Source: Arthrobacter humicola
Lineage (GTDB): Bacteria > Actinomycetota > Actinomycetes > Actinomycetales > Micrococcaceae
NCBI RefSeq assembly: GCF_022803015.1
Contig: NZ_JAFKON010000012.1
Location: 31,256-95,255 of the forward strand
DNA: 64,000 nucleotides
Direction of reading: 5' to 3'
Made by a program: the position numbers and the translations under genes. This document shows, in pieces, positions 25,711 through 33,299 of this stretch (within the stretch, counting starts at the first letter, position 1; each line of letters begins with the position of its first letter). The notes beneath the pieces were generated by a model that was given only the letters and a program-made list of their open reading frames with translations, did not search any database and was not told the origin of the DNA.

Positions 25711-26185
25711 CGCGACCTTGGGCTTCTTCAGCGCAGCACGGCAAGGCCGCAGGGACGACGCAGAACTTGGCAAGGGGCTCTGGCGGCGCGCCCACGACCG
25801 GTTCAACCGCGGGCTTGACCGCTACCACCAGGTCCTCGAGGGGGTCGAAGACGAGGCCCTGTACGGCGAGCTCGTCGAGATCGCCAATCAGCTCTCCGCG
25901 CTCGCGCCCCGGGTCCGGCAGGTCTGCGTGGAGGCCCAGCGGCGCTTTCCCAGCAATGGATTGGACATCCCGGGGCCGCTGGCAGGGGTCCACCGCGCCC
26001 TGTCGACGGCGGGCAACTCCCTGGCCATGACGGCTGAGGCGGCCGCGATGCTCCGGCTTGCCGTGGGTCCGGTCCCGGCGGGCGCCGCGTCGGTGCGGCG
26101 GCGCGCCGATTCCGTGCTGGAACAGGTCCACGACGCCGAGCGGCGGCTTGCGGAAGCCGACGGCGGCGGCCCGACGCCAGCCTGA
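25688..26185 (+). CDS. Conserved actinobacterial hypothetical, helical
   Basis: 165 residues from ATG 25688, overlapping the end of bpa by 23 nt, so translation is coupled. Predicted mostly helical: LWRRAHDRFNRGLDRYHQVLEG, then YGELVEIANQLSALAPRVRQV and ADSVLEQVHDAERRLAEA, with no signal peptide or catalytic motif. I do not recognise the family. The overlap suggests it belongs functionally with Bpa, but no direct evidence links it to the proteasome. Confidence 0.7.
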   Translation: MARASTFSATLGFFSAARQGRRDDAELGKGLWRRAHDRFNRGLDRYHQVLEGVEDEALYGELVEIANQLSALAPRVRQVCVEAQRRFPSNGLDIPGPLAGVHRALSTAGNSLAMTAEAAAMLRLAVGPVPAGAASVRRRADSVLEQVHDAERRLAEADGGGPTPA

Positions 26186-26338
26186 GCCGCTACGCGAATT
26201 AGTCTCTTGCACAGGCCCGCCCCGGCATGGCTGGGTTTCCCGACATTCCCTTAATTTCCCGGGTATTCCCGGTTACGCGCCTAGCTTAGCGGCGCCCTGT
26301 CGCTGGCCGGAGGGCGCCGAAGTTGGCAGGATACTTAT

Positions 26339-27184
26339 ATGACTTTTTCACCGGAACTGACTTTCAATGACGGCAACACCATCCCCCAGCTTGGCTACGG
26401 CGTGTGGCAGGTTGAAGATGACGTGGCCGAAAAGGTGGTTGTCCAGGCGTTCGAGGCCGGCTTCCGCCACATCGACACGGCAAAGATCTACGGCAACGAA
26501 GCAGGCGTAGGCCGCGCCATCGAGCGTTCCGGCCTCAAGCCCGAGGAAATTTTCATCACCACCAAGCTGTGGAACGCGGACCAGGGCTACGAGTCCACCC
26601 TGAAGGCGTTCGAGGAATCCATGGAGCGGCTCGGCCTCGAGACCCTGGACCTGTACCTGATCCACTGGATGCAGCCCAAGCAGGACAAATACGTTGACAC
26701 ATGGAAGGCCCTCATCGAGCTCCAGAAGCAGGGCCGGGTCAAGACCATCGGCGTCTCCAACTTCACCAAGGAGGGCCTGCAGCGCCTGATCGATGAAACC
26801 GGCGTTGTTCCGGCCATCAACCAGGTCGAACTGCACCCGTTCTTCAGCCAGGCCGACCTGCGCGAGTTCAACGCGTCCAAGGGCATCCTCACCCAGGCAT
26901 GGTCGCCGCTGGGCCAGGGCGGCGAGCTCCTCGAGAGCCCCGTCATTGCCCAGATTGCCGCCAAGCACGGCGCCACCCCGGCCCAGGTTGTCATCTCCTG
27001 GCACCTGGCCATCGGCAACGTGGTCATTCCGAAGTCGGTGACCGAGTCCCGGATCCGCGAGAACTACGCTGCCCTGGACGTCAGCCTCGACGAGACCGAC
27101 ATCCAGGCCATCAACGGGCTGGACCGTTCCGCCGAAGATGCCGGCCGGATCGGACCGGATCCGGCCGTCTCCGACTTCGCCTAA
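26339..27184 (+). CDS. Aldo/keto reductase (AKR5-like, 2,5-diketo-gluconate reductase type)
   Basis: 281 residues, a TIM-barrel NADPH reductase. The catalytic tetrad is visible: Asp and Tyr in GFRHIDTAKIYGNE (about 47-58), Lys in ITTKLW and His in LYLIHWM. The cofactor-binding C-terminal region has VVIPKSVTESRIRENY. Start ATG 26339 has AGGAT upstream. It is monocistronic and followed by a hairpin. The substrate is likely small aldehydes or keto-sugars; it cannot be narrowed down from the sequence. Confidence 0.92.
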   Translation: MTFSPELTFNDGNTIPQLGYGVWQVEDDVAEKVVVQAFEAGFRHIDTAKIYGNEAGVGRAIERSGLKPEEIFITTKLWNADQGYESTLKAFEESMERLGLETLDLYLIHWMQPKQDKYVDTWKALIELQKQGRVKTIGVSNFTKEGLQRLIDETGVVPAINQVELHPFFSQADLREFNASKGILTQAWSPLGQGGELLESPVIAQIAAKHGATPAQVVISWHLAIGNVVIPKSVTESRIRENYAALDVSLDETDIQAINGLDRSAEDAGRIGPDPAVSDFA

Positions 27185-27224
27185 GCACCTCCCGTGACGC
27201 CGGCAGCCAGCCGGCGTTCGCACA

Positions 27225-27254
27225 GGGCCTTCACCCCGCACGGGGTGGAGGCCC
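27225..27254 (+). terminator. Hairpin after the aldo/keto reductase
   Basis: GGGCCTTCACCCC (27225-27237) pairs with GGGGTGGAGGCCC (27242-27254) with one G-T pair. It has a short T run only, so it may be bidirectional with the small minus-strand gene at 27281. Confidence 0.55.
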
Positions 27255-27280
27255 TTCGGGCGTCCCGAAAGTCTCCGGAG

Positions 27281-27538
27281 TCAGGCGGCGGCCCGGCGCT
27301 CTTTCGCCGGAATTGCATCGACCACGGCCCAGCCGTCTTCGCCCGCAACGCAGCGGCTGGCGAAGCGGTCTGCGGAGGCAGCGTCATCGAAGCTCTCGGT
27401 GCGGATCCGGCCGCAGTCGGTGTCCAGGTAGGTGACCACGAAATGCAGTGCGCCATCCTGTGCGTCGTTGAAATCCGCCTCAAAATCTGACTCGATATCA
27501 TGGCGGAAACCCTGCTGGAAATTCTGGTTGTTCTCCAT
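27281..27538 (-). CDS. Small acidic hypothetical protein
   Basis: 85 residues, strongly acidic in the first half (IESDFEADFNDAQDG), then a beta-rich segment LHFVVTYLDTDCGRIRTESFDD and a short helix SADRFASRCVAG. No signal peptide. I do not recognise a family. Codon position bias is that of a real gene, and it sits 36 bp downstream of the gene at 27575 on the same strand, so it may be co-transcribed. Confidence 0.6.
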   Translation of the reverse strand: MENNQNFQQGFRHDIESDFEADFNDAQDGALHFVVTYLDTDCGRIRTESFDDAASADRFASRCVAGEDGWAVVDAIPAKERRAAA

Positions 27539-27574
27539 GATTCCAGTGTGCGACTGACCACCGACACTAAGACT

Positions 27575-28624
27575 TCACTCCTCCGGCGTGTTGCCGAGCC
27601 GCAGCACCCGTTCCCGCGCCAGGACTTCCTTGCGGCGCTGCCGGTCGGCGGCCCGTGCCGTCTGCTGCGCCAGAGCCGACGCCAGCTCGTGATCCTTCCG
27701 GGCCGTTTTGAGCCCGGCTTCTGCCGCGTCCAGACGCCGCCTGAGCTCGCGCACCTCGTCGGCCAGCCGGCTGGTTTCCGCCGTCGCCTCCGCCAGCTCC
27801 GCGGCCGCGCGGCCTGCCTCCTCGTCGGCTTCCGCGGCGGCCACTTCGGCCGCCTCCAGGGCGGTCCGCGCCCGTTCCACTGCCGACGGCGTGGGCGTCA
27901 TCCGTGCCGTCCCGACGGCCCGGAGGCGGGGCTGTTCCGTTGTCGGCTTTCCACCGGCAGTTCCGCCGCGCTGTGCGGTCCGGTCCGCCGGTTCTGTCCC
28001 GCCGGCGGCGGTCGCTGGTGCTGACCGGTGGACGCTGGCCGTTCCAGGCGCGGTTCCAGGCGCGGCTCCAGTGCCGGGCACCGACGCCGCATGGCTCCCC
28101 GGGACAGCCACTGCGCCGGCGAGGTCGACGACGTCGACCCCGTCCGCCGAGAGCGCCCGGAGCAGACAGCCGCTTTGCACGGCGGCGGCGGCCCCGGGAT
28201 CGGCGGTGGCGGCCCGCAGGGTCTGTTCCACTTCCGTCGCGACGGCGGCACTGATGGCCCGTCCGTGCCGGGCCGCCAAGGCCTGCGCCGCCTTCACCGT
28301 GCTGGCGAGGAGCTGGCGCCGCTGCTGGGCGAGGCGACGGAGGTCCGCTGCATCCAAGGCATCCTGTGCGGCCTGCATCGACGTCCCCAGTGCAGCCAGC
28401 TCCCGCAGGATTTCGGGGCTGTGCGCCGCCAGCATGTTCACCGCCCACGCCGCGACCGACGGCTTGGGCAGGGCACGGACTGCGGCCGCCAGGGCACGCT
28501 GCTCGGCGGCGGTGACACCCGCGGAACTGACGTCTTTGGCCGCCGCCGTTCTAGCAGCCACGAACTCCCCGTAGGGCAATGCATAGAGCGGCCCGGCAAT
28601 GCCCGCTAGTTCCCGCGATCCCAT
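27575..28624 (-). CDS. Conserved actinobacterial hypothetical with coiled coils
   Basis: 349 residues. The N-terminus (LYALPYGEFVAARTAAAKD and LPKPSVAAWAVNML) is a recognisable signature of an uncharacterised Arthrobacter/Mycobacterium family. The middle is a low-complexity Gly/Ala/Pro/Thr stretch with PGTGAAPGTAPGTA repeats, and the C-terminal 110 residues form a long coiled coil (ETSRLADEVRELRRRLDAAE). It is cytosolic, with no enzymatic motif. The helical halves suggest a scaffold or nucleoid-associated role, but that is speculation. Confidence 0.7.
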   Translation of the reverse strand: MGSRELAGIAGPLYALPYGEFVAARTAAAKDVSSAGVTAAEQRALAAAVRALPKPSVAAWAVNMLAAHSPEILRELAALGTSMQAAQDALDAADLRRLAQQRRQLLASTVKAAQALAARHGRAISAAVATEVEQTLRAATADPGAAAAVQSGCLLRALSADGVDVVDLAGAVAVPGSHAASVPGTGAAPGTAPGTASVHRSAPATAAGGTEPADRTAQRGGTAGGKPTTEQPRLRAVGTARMTPTPSAVERARTALEAAEVAAAEADEEAGRAAAELAEATAETSRLADEVRELRRRLDAAEAGLKTARKDHELASALAQQTARAADRQRRKEVLARERVLRLGNTPEE

Positions 28625-28710
28625 GCAAGAATCATAGGAGTCTGGCCCCGCCGCGAGTTCGCTGCCCCGTTATCAGACCCGGTGCCGTCACGTTCTGGAG
28701 GAGATTTCAC

Positions 28711-29184
28711 TTGATCGAAATTGGTGGGCTCCCGGCCCATGTCCTGCTCGTCCACGCCGTAGTGGTATTAGCGCCCATTGCAGGTCTTGGCGCCATCGTT
28801 TATGCCGTGGCACGGCGCTGGTGGGGCTACCTGGCGTGGCCCCTGGGCGTGTTGTCACTGGGGCTGGTGCCAGTAACACTCCTGACCGCGCAGGCAGGCG
28901 AGCAGCTGGAGAAAGTCCGTCCGGCGTCGGCGGTGGTCCACGAGCACGCCCAGGAAGGTGACGTACTCAAAGTGCTTTCCGTGATCTTCTTCGTCCTGGT
29001 GGCGGCAATGTTGATGGTCACCTACGAGCCCTTTGGCCGGCGCCTGGCGTTCCTTGGCGGCCTTCGGAGCAACCGGATTGTCCGGGGAGCCGTCCTGATT
29101 GCCGGCGCCCTCGCGGGGGCCTTCTTCATTTACCAGAGCATCATCACGGGACATTCCGGCGCGGCCTCGGTCTGGGCGCGCTAA
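28711..29184 (+). CDS. DUF2231-like four-helix membrane protein
   Basis: 157 residues from TTG 28711, supported by GGAGGAG eight bases upstream. It begins IEIGGLPAHVLLVHAVVVLAPI, the typical start of DUF2231 membrane proteins (conserved His in LLVHxPVVL), followed by helices near 33-55, 90-115 and 128-145. The function is unknown; some relatives are heme-related. The stop overlaps the convergent MFS gene's stop by 4 nt. Confidence 0.72.
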   Translation: MIEIGGLPAHVLLVHAVVVLAPIAGLGAIVYAVARRWWGYLAWPLGVLSLGLVPVTLLTAQAGEQLEKVRPASAVVHEHAQEGDVLKVLSVIFFVLVAAMLMVTYEPFGRRLAFLGGLRSNRIVRGAVLIAGALAGAFFIYQSIITGHSGAASVWAR

Positions 29185-30497
29185 GTCAGCCCATCCGCGG
29201 GCCCTTGGCCAGGTGATGCGTGCCGGGCCCGGTGCAGCGTGACGAGCAGCAGGACAAGGGCCGTTGCCTGCAGTGCGGCCACGGCAGCGATGAGCGCCGG
29301 CCGTGCGCCGTAAAGTGACCCGTACAGGGCGCCGCCGGCCAAGGCTCCGGCGCCCTCGAACGCCGCGAACACCCCGTACGCCGTGCCCTGCCGGGGTTGG
29401 GGCACCAAATCGGCGACCAGCGCCTTGACTGTGGAGTCCTGGATGCCGGTGGCGGCACCCCAGACCAGGACGCCGGCGAGCACGAGCCCGGCGCTCGGCG
29501 CCAGGGCCAGTACGGGCACCCCCATAATCAGCACGGGCAGCGCCAGGAGCACGGCCGCCCCGGCGCGGTCGTAAAGGACGCCACTGGCGAGGGCCCCGAC
29601 GGCGGCGGCCCCCATGGCGCCGGCGTACAGCAGCGGAACCACCGAGACGGGGACGGCCACGTCCGCCGTCAGGTGATAGGAGATGACGCCGAAGGCGACG
29701 AGTCCGGCGCTCCAGAAGAACCCGGCAAACGCGAACAAGGTGAAGACGCTGGAGAGCGCCGACGGCTGCCGCCCGGCGGGTTTCCCGCGGGGCGGCTCCG
29801 GCAAGCCGGAGGGGTCGGCCACGGGCCTGTCCTCGCCGGGATCCCGGACGCGGCGGCGCAGCCAAACGAGAATCGCCAGCGCCGCCGCCGCCGGAATGAT
29901 GAGCACCGCAAAGGCTGCCGGCAGTGAGCCGGTGGCAACCAGCACCGCCGAGACGAGTAGCGGGCCCAGGAGCGCCCCGGCCAGATCGAGGGACTTGTGG
30001 ACGGCGAAGCCGCGGCCCCGGCCAACCGGCCCGGCGACGGCGGCGAGCAGCACGGTTTTCGCCGGGCTGCGGACGGCTTTGCCTACCCTGTCCCCGATGA
30101 TGAGCACGGCTGCCAGGGCCATCCCGGCGGTCCCGGCGAACGGCGTCAACGCCAGCAGCGGGATGCACACCGCAGTCAGCACATAGCCGGCCATCGTGAA
30201 AGTCCAGTACTTCCCGGTGCGGTCCGCCCAGGGGCCGAACACCAGCCGGAGTCCCTGGGACGCGGCTTCCGCGGCGCCGGTCACGAGGCCGACGAACAGC
30301 GCGGACGCACCGAGCTGGGCCAGCAGGGGACCGCCGAGCGGGCGGGCGCCGTCGGACACCATGTCCGCGGCGAGGCTGACCAGGCCGAAGCCGACAACCG
30401 GGCCCCACAGCCGGTGCCGCCACTTCCCGGTTTGGCTGCCGGACCGCGACGGCGGGTATTGCTGGCCGGCTGGCATCCTGCGCCCGGGCCGTTCCAT
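29181..30497 (-). CDS. MFS transporter
   Basis: 438 residues with 12 predicted helices and a polar 25-residue N-terminus. Helix 1 is GPVVGFGLVSLAADMVSDGARPLGGP. Loop 2-3 is GPWADRTGKYW, the degenerate MFS motif A, and IGDRVGKAVRSPAKTVLLA follows in helix 4-5. A cytosolic central loop of about 35 residues is Arg/Pro-rich. This sub-family is seen near drug or metabolite export functions, but the substrate is unknown. It is convergent with the DUF2231 gene. Confidence 0.85.
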   Translation of the reverse strand: MERPGRRMPAGQQYPPSRSGSQTGKWRHRLWGPVVGFGLVSLAADMVSDGARPLGGPLLAQLGASALFVGLVTGAAEAASQGLRLVFGPWADRTGKYWTFTMAGYVLTAVCIPLLALTPFAGTAGMALAAVLIIGDRVGKAVRSPAKTVLLAAVAGPVGRGRGFAVHKSLDLAGALLGPLLVSAVLVATGSLPAAFAVLIIPAAAALAILVWLRRRVRDPGEDRPVADPSGLPEPPRGKPAGRQPSALSSVFTLFAFAGFFWSAGLVAFGVISYHLTADVAVPVSVVPLLYAGAMGAAAVGALASGVLYDRAGAAVLLALPVLIMGVPVLALAPSAGLVLAGVLVWGAATGIQDSTVKALVADLVPQPRQGTAYGVFAAFEGAGALAGGALYGSLYGARPALIAAVAALQATALVLLLVTLHRARHASPGQGPADGLT

Positions 30498-30598
30498 TTC
30501 CTAAGGCTGACGGACGGCCCGGAAAAAGACAATACGCAGGTCAGGGGCCGGTCGCCGCGTCGAGGCGCAGAAGGAAATATTGGCCAAAGGGGTTCTTT

Positions 30599-31006
30599 CT
30601 GGGCGGGACCGTCACCTCAACGCCGTCGCCGACTGCCACGCCGTCGCTCACGGCCACGGCCACGGCGACGCCGACCGTCACGCCGACGCCGTCGCCCACC
30701 CCTACATCGGGCGCGCCGATCAGCGCGGTCTGGAACCTCGGCAGTTCATGGACCGGCGGCTACGTGGCCAATATCGAGGTCACTGGCCTCCGGGCGGCGG
30801 CCGGTTGGAGCGTGAGCTGGCCCGATCCGAACGTCACCCGGGTGGCCAACTCCTGGGGCATCAGCTGCACGGTGCTCCCCAAGGTGTCGGTGACCTGCAG
30901 CGGCTCGGACTGGGCCACGAAGGTCGCCGCCGGCCAGAAACTGTCCGTAGGCCTGCAGGTGGATTCGCTGAAGGCTCCCGTCAACCCGGTGCTCACCCTG
31001 AAGTAG
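30599..31006 (+). pseudogene. Orphan carbohydrate-binding module CBM2 with Pro/Thr linker (no N-terminal part)
   Basis: From 30599 the frame reads a Thr/Pro/Ser linker (PSPTATPSLTATATATPT... to about 30710), then a complete CBM2: SAVWNLGSSWTGGYVANIEV, GWSVSWPD, VANSWGISC and a closing NPVLTLK. The two Cys, the Trp residues and the beta-sandwich spacing agree with cellulose/chitin-binding CBM2. There is no ATG, GTG or TTG in frame upstream of GTG 30764, which lies inside the domain, and no signal peptide or catalytic domain. It is most likely the remains of a secreted glycan hydrolase gene. Confidence 0.65.
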
Positions 31007-31154
31007 CCGGCCGCGCAAGGGCGCCCTCACCGCGCAACGTATTGACGAGAAGCAGCTAGGAGCCGCGGCCACAGCCTCACGTGAGCGACTCCATGCTCCG
31101 GCCTGCGCGGGCACGGAACGGGGTGCGGGTAATCTGGTCATTTTCGCCGCACTC

Positions 31155-31919
31155 ATGATTGGCATGAACATCTCCCGCTCCGCCGCCACCAAGTCCCTGA
31201 CCGTCCTTGCCGGCCTGCTTCTCGCAGGCTCCCTCGCCGGCTGTGATGCCGCAGCCCACGTTGGCGCCAAAATCGCAGACGCCGTACACAGCGCGGCCGC
31301 ATCCCAGGCTCCCGGTCCCGGTGCCGGTGCCGGTGCCGGTGCCGGTGCCGCGCACCCGGGCGAGGCCGCCGCGGCCGTAGCCCAGCTGGCGTCCATCCCG
31401 GTGAAGGGCAAGGCCCCAAAGACCGGGTACAGCCGTGGGCAGTTCGGTCCCGCCTGGTCCGATGTAGACCACAACGGCTGCGACACGCGCAACGACATGC
31501 TCCGCCGTGACCTCACCGACGTGACGACCAAGCCGGGGACCAGGGATTGCGTCATCGCCTCCGGCAAGCTTGCCGACAAGTACACCGGCAAGACCATCAC
31601 CTTCACCCGTGGTGAGAACTCGGCCGACGTCCAGATCGACCACATTATTCCCCTGTCGCTGGCCTGGCAGACCGGCGCCCAGCAGATCAGCGCCGGCCAG
31701 CGCCTCCAGCTCGCCAACGATCCGCTGAACCTGATGTCCGCCGACGGCCCCGCGAACCAGCAGAAGTCAGACTCCTCGGCCGATGCTTGGCTGCCGGCCA
31801 ACAAGGCGTTCCGGTGCGAATACGTCGCCCGCCAGACTGCTGTGAAGGCCAAGTACAAGCTCTGGATGACCCCTCCCGAGCACGACGCCATCGCCGGGAT
31901 TCTCGCCACCTGCAAATAG
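31155..31919 (+). CDS. Secreted HNH endonuclease lipoprotein (DUF1524 family)
   Basis: 254 residues. The signal peptide ends in a lipobox (LLAGSLAGC), followed by a Gly/Ala spacer encoded by GGTGCC repeats. The catalytic domain (about 75-254) is of the DUF1524/GmrSD-C HNH type common in actinobacteria: CDTRNDMLRRDL, then VQIDHIIPLSLAWQ (catalytic Asp-His), NDPLNLMSADGPANQQKSD (Asn and His-equivalent metal ligands) and WLPANKAFRCEYV. It probably cleaves extracellular DNA for nutrient use. ATG 31164 is an alternative start. Confidence 0.88.
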   Translation: MIGMNISRSAATKSLTVLAGLLLAGSLAGCDAAAHVGAKIADAVHSAAASQAPGPGAGAGAGAGAAHPGEAAAAVAQLASIPVKGKAPKTGYSRGQFGPAWSDVDHNGCDTRNDMLRRDLTDVTTKPGTRDCVIASGKLADKYTGKTITFTRGENSADVQIDHIIPLSLAWQTGAQQISAGQRLQLANDPLNLMSADGPANQQKSDSSADAWLPANKAFRCEYVARQTAVKAKYKLWMTPPEHDAIAGILATCK

Positions 31920-32144
31920 CGGCACCGCATCCCTGAGGGGTACCTTCGTCGGAGCCGCCTAAACCGCGCCCAAATCTCCGTCTCGTCGAATAGCTTCCGG
32001 CCCTGAGGACGGCACACCAAGGTGTCGGCCCTTTCTGCTCCCTGACCTGCGGAAACATTCCGGGATGCCATAGTGCCCACGGGACGAAAACGCCGGTAGC
32101 ATGACAGCCGGGGGCCCGCTGGGGCGCCCGGTATTGGGGGAACC
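31920..32144 (+). promoter_or_regulatory. Intergenic region upstream of the DUF805 gene, with possible promoter
   Basis: No gene is supported between the HNH stop and 32145. TAGCAT at about 32095-32100 is a possible -10 for a transcript through the small frame at 32145 and the DUF805 gene. No -35 or terminator stands out. Confidence 0.3.
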
Positions 32145-32321
32145 ATGGCACAACCGCGCCGGCTACTCGGCAGCAGTCCCAGCTCCGTCATCGCGGGCCG
32201 TCACCGCCTCGAGGTCCATAACGCGCAACGCCGCGGTGCCGAGCGTGCCCAGGCCCATGTCCTGCCCCCGCCGAGCCAGGCGCCACACTTCAGCGATTCC
32301 GCCGCGGCCGACGTCCCCTGA
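32145..32321 (+). CDS. Possible 58-residue leader or small protein
   Basis: A frame starting MAQPRRLLGSSPSSVIAG and ending SAAADVP has a very good ribosome-binding site (TTGGGGGAACC) and ends 41 bp before the DUF805 start. The composition (Arg/Pro/Ser-rich) is not clearly protein-like and I recognise no family. It may be a translated leader or an overcalled frame. Confidence 0.3.
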   Translation: MAQPRRLLGSSPSSVIAGRHRLEVHNAQRRGAERAQAHVLPPPSQAPHFSDSAAADVP

Positions 32322-32362
32322 CCCTCCCGGATCCACCCGGCACACCAGTGAAGGAGCATCAC

Positions 32363-32926
32363 ATGTCAGATCCGCATTATTCTCAGCAAGGCACCGGCCG
32401 GCAGAGGTGGCCCAGCGAGCAGCCCCGGCAGAACCCGGGGTGGGCGCCGAACCCGTACGCCGCTGCGGCGTACCCGGCTCACGGATCCGGGCCCGTGCCA
32501 CTCTGGGCACCGCTCTACGGCGCTTCCCTGCCAGAGGCCGCGTCGCGGTTCTTCAAGAAGTACGGGACGTTCTCCGGCCGCGCCAGCCGGAGCGAATACT
32601 GGTGGTGGATGCTCGTCTCCGGTCTCGTCTCGATCGTCTTGAACGTCATCATGCTTGCCGGTGGGGCGGCCGGCGCAAAACTGGGCCCCAACGGCGCCAG
32701 CGTCCCCGGCCCCGCCTATATGATCGGGCTCATCCTGGCAGCCGTCTGGTTCCTGGCAGTCATTGTCCCGTCCTTGGCCCTGACGGTCCGTCGACTCCAC
32801 GACTCGAACTTCAGCGGCTGGATGTACCTCATCGTCCTCATCCCGTTTATCGGCGGCATCATTCTCCTCGTCTTCACGCTGCTGGAATCAAAACCCGAGG
32901 GCCAGCGGTTCGACGTCCCCGCATAA
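32363..32926 (+). CDS. DUF805 domain membrane protein
   Basis: 187 residues. ATG 32363 follows GAAGGAG by six bases; an in-frame GTG at 32348 would put the ribosome-binding site inside the gene. The N-terminal 55 residues are Pro/Gly/Gln-rich and cytosolic. The DUF805 domain begins RFFKKYGTFSGRASRSEYWWW, followed by four hydrophobic helices with the conserved LTVRRLHDSNFSGWMYLI. The function of the family is unknown. A strong hairpin terminator follows. Confidence 0.88.
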   Translation: MSDPHYSQQGTGRQRWPSEQPRQNPGWAPNPYAAAAYPAHGSGPVPLWAPLYGASLPEAASRFFKKYGTFSGRASRSEYWWWMLVSGLVSIVLNVIMLAGGAAGAKLGPNGASVPGPAYMIGLILAAVWFLAVIVPSLALTVRRLHDSNFSGWMYLIVLIPFIGGIILLVFTLLESKPEGQRFDVPA

Positions 32927-32963
32927 GCATCCGGGTCGCACCCACTGACCCCGCGCGAACTAC

Positions 32964-33003
32964 AAGAAGGCCCTGCCGCCCCTGAGGGCTGCGGGGCCTT
33001 CTT
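32964..33003 (+). terminator. Rho-independent terminator after DUF805 gene
   Basis: AAGAAGGCCC (32964-32973) pairs with GGGCCTTCTT (32994-33003), with a short internal bulge and a T-rich end. Confidence 0.75.
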
Positions 33004-33062
33004 CTGGGTCGGGGTTCCTGGCCCGATGCGGCCCCGTCCGGACCCGTCCCGCCGCAACCAAT

Positions 33063-33105
33063 AAAAAACCCCGTATCCCCGTTGAGTCAACGGTGATACG
33101 GGGTT
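33063..33105 (-). terminator. Rho-independent terminator of tRNA-Thr
   Basis: On the minus strand AACCCCGTATC (33105-33095) pairs with GATACGGGGTT (33077-33067) and is followed by a T run (33068-33063). Confidence 0.85.
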
Positions 33106-33112
33106 CTTCCCG

Positions 33113-33185
33113 AGCTTCCTGCCAGAATCGAACTGGCGACCTTCTCATTACGAGTGAGACGCTCTACCAACTGAGCTAAGGAAGC
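33113..33185 (-). tRNA. tRNA-Thr (anticodon CGU)
   Basis: 73 nt on the minus strand. The acceptor stem is GCTTCCT/AGGAAGC, D-arm AGCTCAGTTGGTAGAGC, anticodon loop CTCGTAA giving CGT, and T-arm CCAGTTCGATTCTGG. CCA is not encoded. Confidence 0.95.
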
Positions 33186-33299
33186 AACCACATGAATGCC
33201 CTGTGAACCGGGCGGATCATGCAAGAGACAACTGTAATAGAGTCCCGGCGTCCGGGTCAAAATGAGCGACCGAAGCCGCCATGCGGCCCCGTCGCGGAC

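Noticed and set aside
31315..31350. GGTGCC microsatellite as a separate repeat element
   Set aside because: It encodes the Gly/Ala spacer after the lipobox of the HNH lipoprotein and needs no other explanation.
32101..32985. 294-codon plus-strand frame over the DUF805 region
   Set aside because: Runs through the DUF805 gene in another frame; composition is Arg/Pro-rich with no domain.
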